From an uncultured Mycoplasmataceae bacterium (GTDB lineage: Bacteria; Bacillota_I; Bacilli_A; Mycoplasmatales; Mycoplasmoidaceae): 10,165 bases of DNA. Shown piece after piece: positions 8,748 through 10,165 of the stretch. The notes below the pieces were generated by a model. That model was not told the DNA's origin, made no database searches, and was given only the letters and a program-made list of their open reading frames with translations. A program made the position numbers and the translations under genes. Position 1 is the stretch's first letter. Every line of letters begins with the position of its first letter. The stretch is taken from assembly GCA_947176435.1 (NCBI GenBank), contig CAMWQH010000014.1, positions 1 to 10,165 on the forward strand, written 5' to 3'.

Positions 8748-9035
8748 TTATTGAGGAGCTGCAACGAAAATTAATAAGATTGCAACGATCAATGCATAAA
8801 TAGCAGAAGTTTCTGCAATCGCACAACCTACGATCATCATTGTACGAATTTTTGATTCAGCTTCTGGGTTTCTACCAACAGCTTCAGCTGCTTTACCAGC
8901 CGCATAACCTTGACCAACACCAACACCAGTAGCACCTAACATGGCTAAACCGGCACCAATGAAAGCACCTAATTTGTCGTTGATATCAGCAGCATCTGCT
9001 GATAAATTTGCTATAGTTTGAATTAAATCAGACAT
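8748..9035 (-). CDS. atpE: F1Fo ATP synthase c subunit (rotor ring proteolipid)
   Basis: Subunit c forms the membrane ring whose rotation is driven by, or drives, ion flow. The 95-residue protein is a hairpin of two membrane helices: about 23-47 with the glycine-rich packing motif (GATGVGVGQGYAAGKA), a polar loop GRNPEAESK at 54-62 holding the conserved Arg-Asn-Pro, and about 64-92. The ion-binding carboxylate is Glu75 (AIAETSAIYAL). Gln42, Glu75, Thr76 and Tyr80 line up with residues used by Na+-type rings. The N-terminus is about 10-15 residues longer than in many bacteria, as often in mycoplasmas. AGGAGA at 9041-9046 (minus strand), five bases before the ATG, is a strong ribosome site, as expected for the subunit needed in roughly ten copies. 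It is flanked by the two largest gaps in the operon. Confidence 0.97.
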   Translation of the reverse strand: MSDLIQTIANLSADAADINDKLGAFIGAGLAMLGATGVGVGQGYAAGKAAEAVGRNPEAESKIRTMMIVGCAIAETSAIYALIVAILLIFVAAPQ

Positions 9036-9058
9036 AATTTTCTCCTATATAGTAATAA

Positions 9059-9092
9059 TTAATTAATATTTAATATTATAGTTATTAATTAA
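9059..9092 (-). promoter_or_regulatory. AT-only stem-loop and TATAAT box in the atpB-atpE gap
   Basis: The 67-base gap 9036-9102 holds arms TTAATTAATA (9059-9068) and TATTAATTAA (9083-9092), a perfect 10-bp stem with a 14-base loop. On the minus strand the loop contains TATAAT (9075-9080), a possible internal -10 box, but there is no TTGACA-like box or TG extension at the right place. The element sits just before the atpE ribosome binding site. It may shape translation or RNA stability of the c-subunit message, as the atpE leader does in E. coli; this is inference, and such A/T repeats are common by chance here. Confidence 0.4.
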
Positions 9093-9102
9093 ATAATAAG
9101 TA

Positions 9103-9927
9103 TTAAAGTTTTTTTAAGTTGGCTTCGTTAATGTTTTTGTTTTCAATAACATTAGCTTGTTCAATATTCTCTACTTCGTCTTCACCTTTTGCTAGAGTTC
9201 AATAAACCATGGTTAGCAATGTGAAAACAAGAGCTTGAATGCAACCACACAATAAATCAAAATATGCATGAATTGGTGCAGCTGTTATTCCTGCTAAGAT
9301 ATTAAATGCTCCAAGGAAAGGAACACTTTGTGACATATAAGCAAATAGATAAAATCATAAAGACATTACTAGAGAACCAGCAAAAATATTTCCTCATAAA
9401 CGGAAAGAAATAGAGATTAAAGGTGTAATTGCAGAAATAACTTCAAGCGGATTAACGAAAACAGGAATCTTCTTACCACTCTTTGTTTTAATTCCAAATG
9501 TGAAGGTTTTTAAGTATGAAAGTTTTTGATATTTAAAGGCAACAACTTGAGTACCAATTCATGTTACTAATCCCATAGAAAGCGTAACAGTTAATGAACC
9601 TGTAGGGTTTTCTAAACCAATAATACCAATTATGTTTGATAACAAAATATAAGACATTAAATACAAGAAATATGGAGTAATTTTTTCAAATTTTGGTCCT
9701 AGAATTTCGATTACTAAAGAACGAATAAAACCAATGTAAATATCAATTAAAAGAACAAAGCCTTTTGGCGGTTCATTTACTTTATATTTCTTTTGTTTTA
9801 CATAATAAGTTATTGCACAGGTTGCAAGAATAACCATGACAACTAAAATAGTTAAAATTTGTGGTCTTCCGCCATCCATCAAATTTTCATATGGTCTTAG
9901 TGCTGAATCTTGTAAATTACTTGGCAT
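9103..9927 (-). CDS. atpB: F1Fo ATP synthase a subunit
   Basis: Subunit a is the stator channel that passes ions to and from the c-ring. The 274-residue frame needs four TGA codons as Trp (first at 9559-9561, Trp123). Several membrane helices are evident: about 24-43, 57-72, 86-105, 112-132, 160-195 and 215-246. The essential arginine is Arg176 in SISFRLWGNIFAG, equivalent to E. coli Arg210, and Gln231 in CIQALVFTLLTMVYW corresponds to E. coli Gln252; Asp224 lies at the place of His245 of E. coli. A charged tail (KGEDEVENIE onward) extends into the cytoplasm. The ATG overlaps the end of the upstream I-like gene by 11 bases, and no Shine-Dalgarno sequence is seen, so translation is probably coupled. 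The 67-base gap to atpE follows. Confidence 0.96.
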
Positions 9928-10165
9928 TCTTTTTATTAATAGTTAATAAAACCACTTGACTTATGATTATATAACAAGGTGAAATTAATGTTCCAACTAA
10001 TGTTGAATATAATTCAAAAATATTAGGATTTCCATTACAATTTTTAATGATTAAAATTGTTAATAATGGAATCAAAATTACAAAATATCTAAAGAAATTT
10101 ACAAGGATAAAAATGAAATATTTTAATCCACTTTTTAACGATTTATTTTTAGATAAACTAACTAC
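9917..10165 (-). CDS. AtpI-like membrane protein of the ATP synthase operon (partial, 5' end beyond window)
   Basis: Eighty-two C-terminal residues are present; the start lies past the right edge. The chain reads SLSKNKSLKSGLKYF, then a hydrophobic segment with FRYFVILIPLLTILI, a short polar loop (KNCNGNPNIFE), and a second hydrophobic segment LVGTLISPCYIIISQVVLL ending in basic KKNAK. The paired helices, the Arg in the first of them, and the place directly before atpB match subunit I (AtpI), a small, poorly conserved protein that helps assemble the c-ring or handle ions in other bacteria. Sequence similarity is weak, so the name rests mainly on position and topology. The stop overlaps atpB by 11 bases. 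The operon promoter is outside the window. Confidence 0.7.
   Translation of the reverse strand, partial: VVSLSKNKSLKSGLKYFIFILVNFFRYFVILIPLLTILIIKNCNGNPNIFELYSTLVGTLISPCYIIISQVVLLTINKKNAK

Noticed and set aside
1..10165. tRNA genes, CRISPR arrays, insertion sequences or phage genes
   Set aside because: I looked for cloverleaf pairs with GTTC boxes, regularly spaced repeats, and transposase-like motifs and saw none; nearly all of the window is accounted for by the coding frames listed.

Overview
The window is AT-rich and uses UGA as a tryptophan codon. Six of the reading frames stay open only if TGA is sense (for example subunits a, b, delta and alpha of the ATP synthase), so this is a Mollicute of the mycoplasma type (genetic code 4). 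Lipoprotein signal peptides and a lipoprotein form of ATP synthase subunit b fit that assignment. I cannot name a species from sequence alone.

Left third (1-3217, + strand): a small array of surface-protein genes. First comes a 228-residue lipoprotein with leucine-rich repeats of the BspA type (16-702). One base after its stop a 441-residue lipoprotein of no recognised family begins (704-2029). A 380-codon frame (2078-3217) follows that is a diverged paralogue of the second protein but lacks the first ~88 residues, the signal peptide and any normal start codon. The 48 bases before it hold a perfect extended -10 promoter motif inside a perfect 10-bp inverted repeat.

Right two thirds (3250-10165, - strand): the F1Fo ATP synthase operon, transcribed right to left, in the order I-like (partial), a (atpB), c (atpE), b (atpF), delta (atpH), alpha (atpA), gamma (atpG), beta (atpD), epsilon (atpC). 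All eight structural subunits are complete and keep their key residues. Most genes touch or overlap by a few bases, which suggests translational coupling. The only real gaps flank atpE, the subunit needed in most copies; it has an AT-only stem-loop upstream and a strong ribosome binding site. In mycoplasmas, which live by fermentation, this enzyme is generally thought to hydrolyse ATP to energise the membrane. The ring subunit carries the side chains associated with Na+ binding, so the coupling ion is an open question.

The two blocks converge at 3218-3249, where an A/T-only hairpin could end transcription from both sides. I saw no tRNA, rRNA, CRISPR array, insertion sequence or origin. No dramatic new system is apparent; the most unusual item is the headless paralogue and the promoter/inverted-repeat element in front of it.
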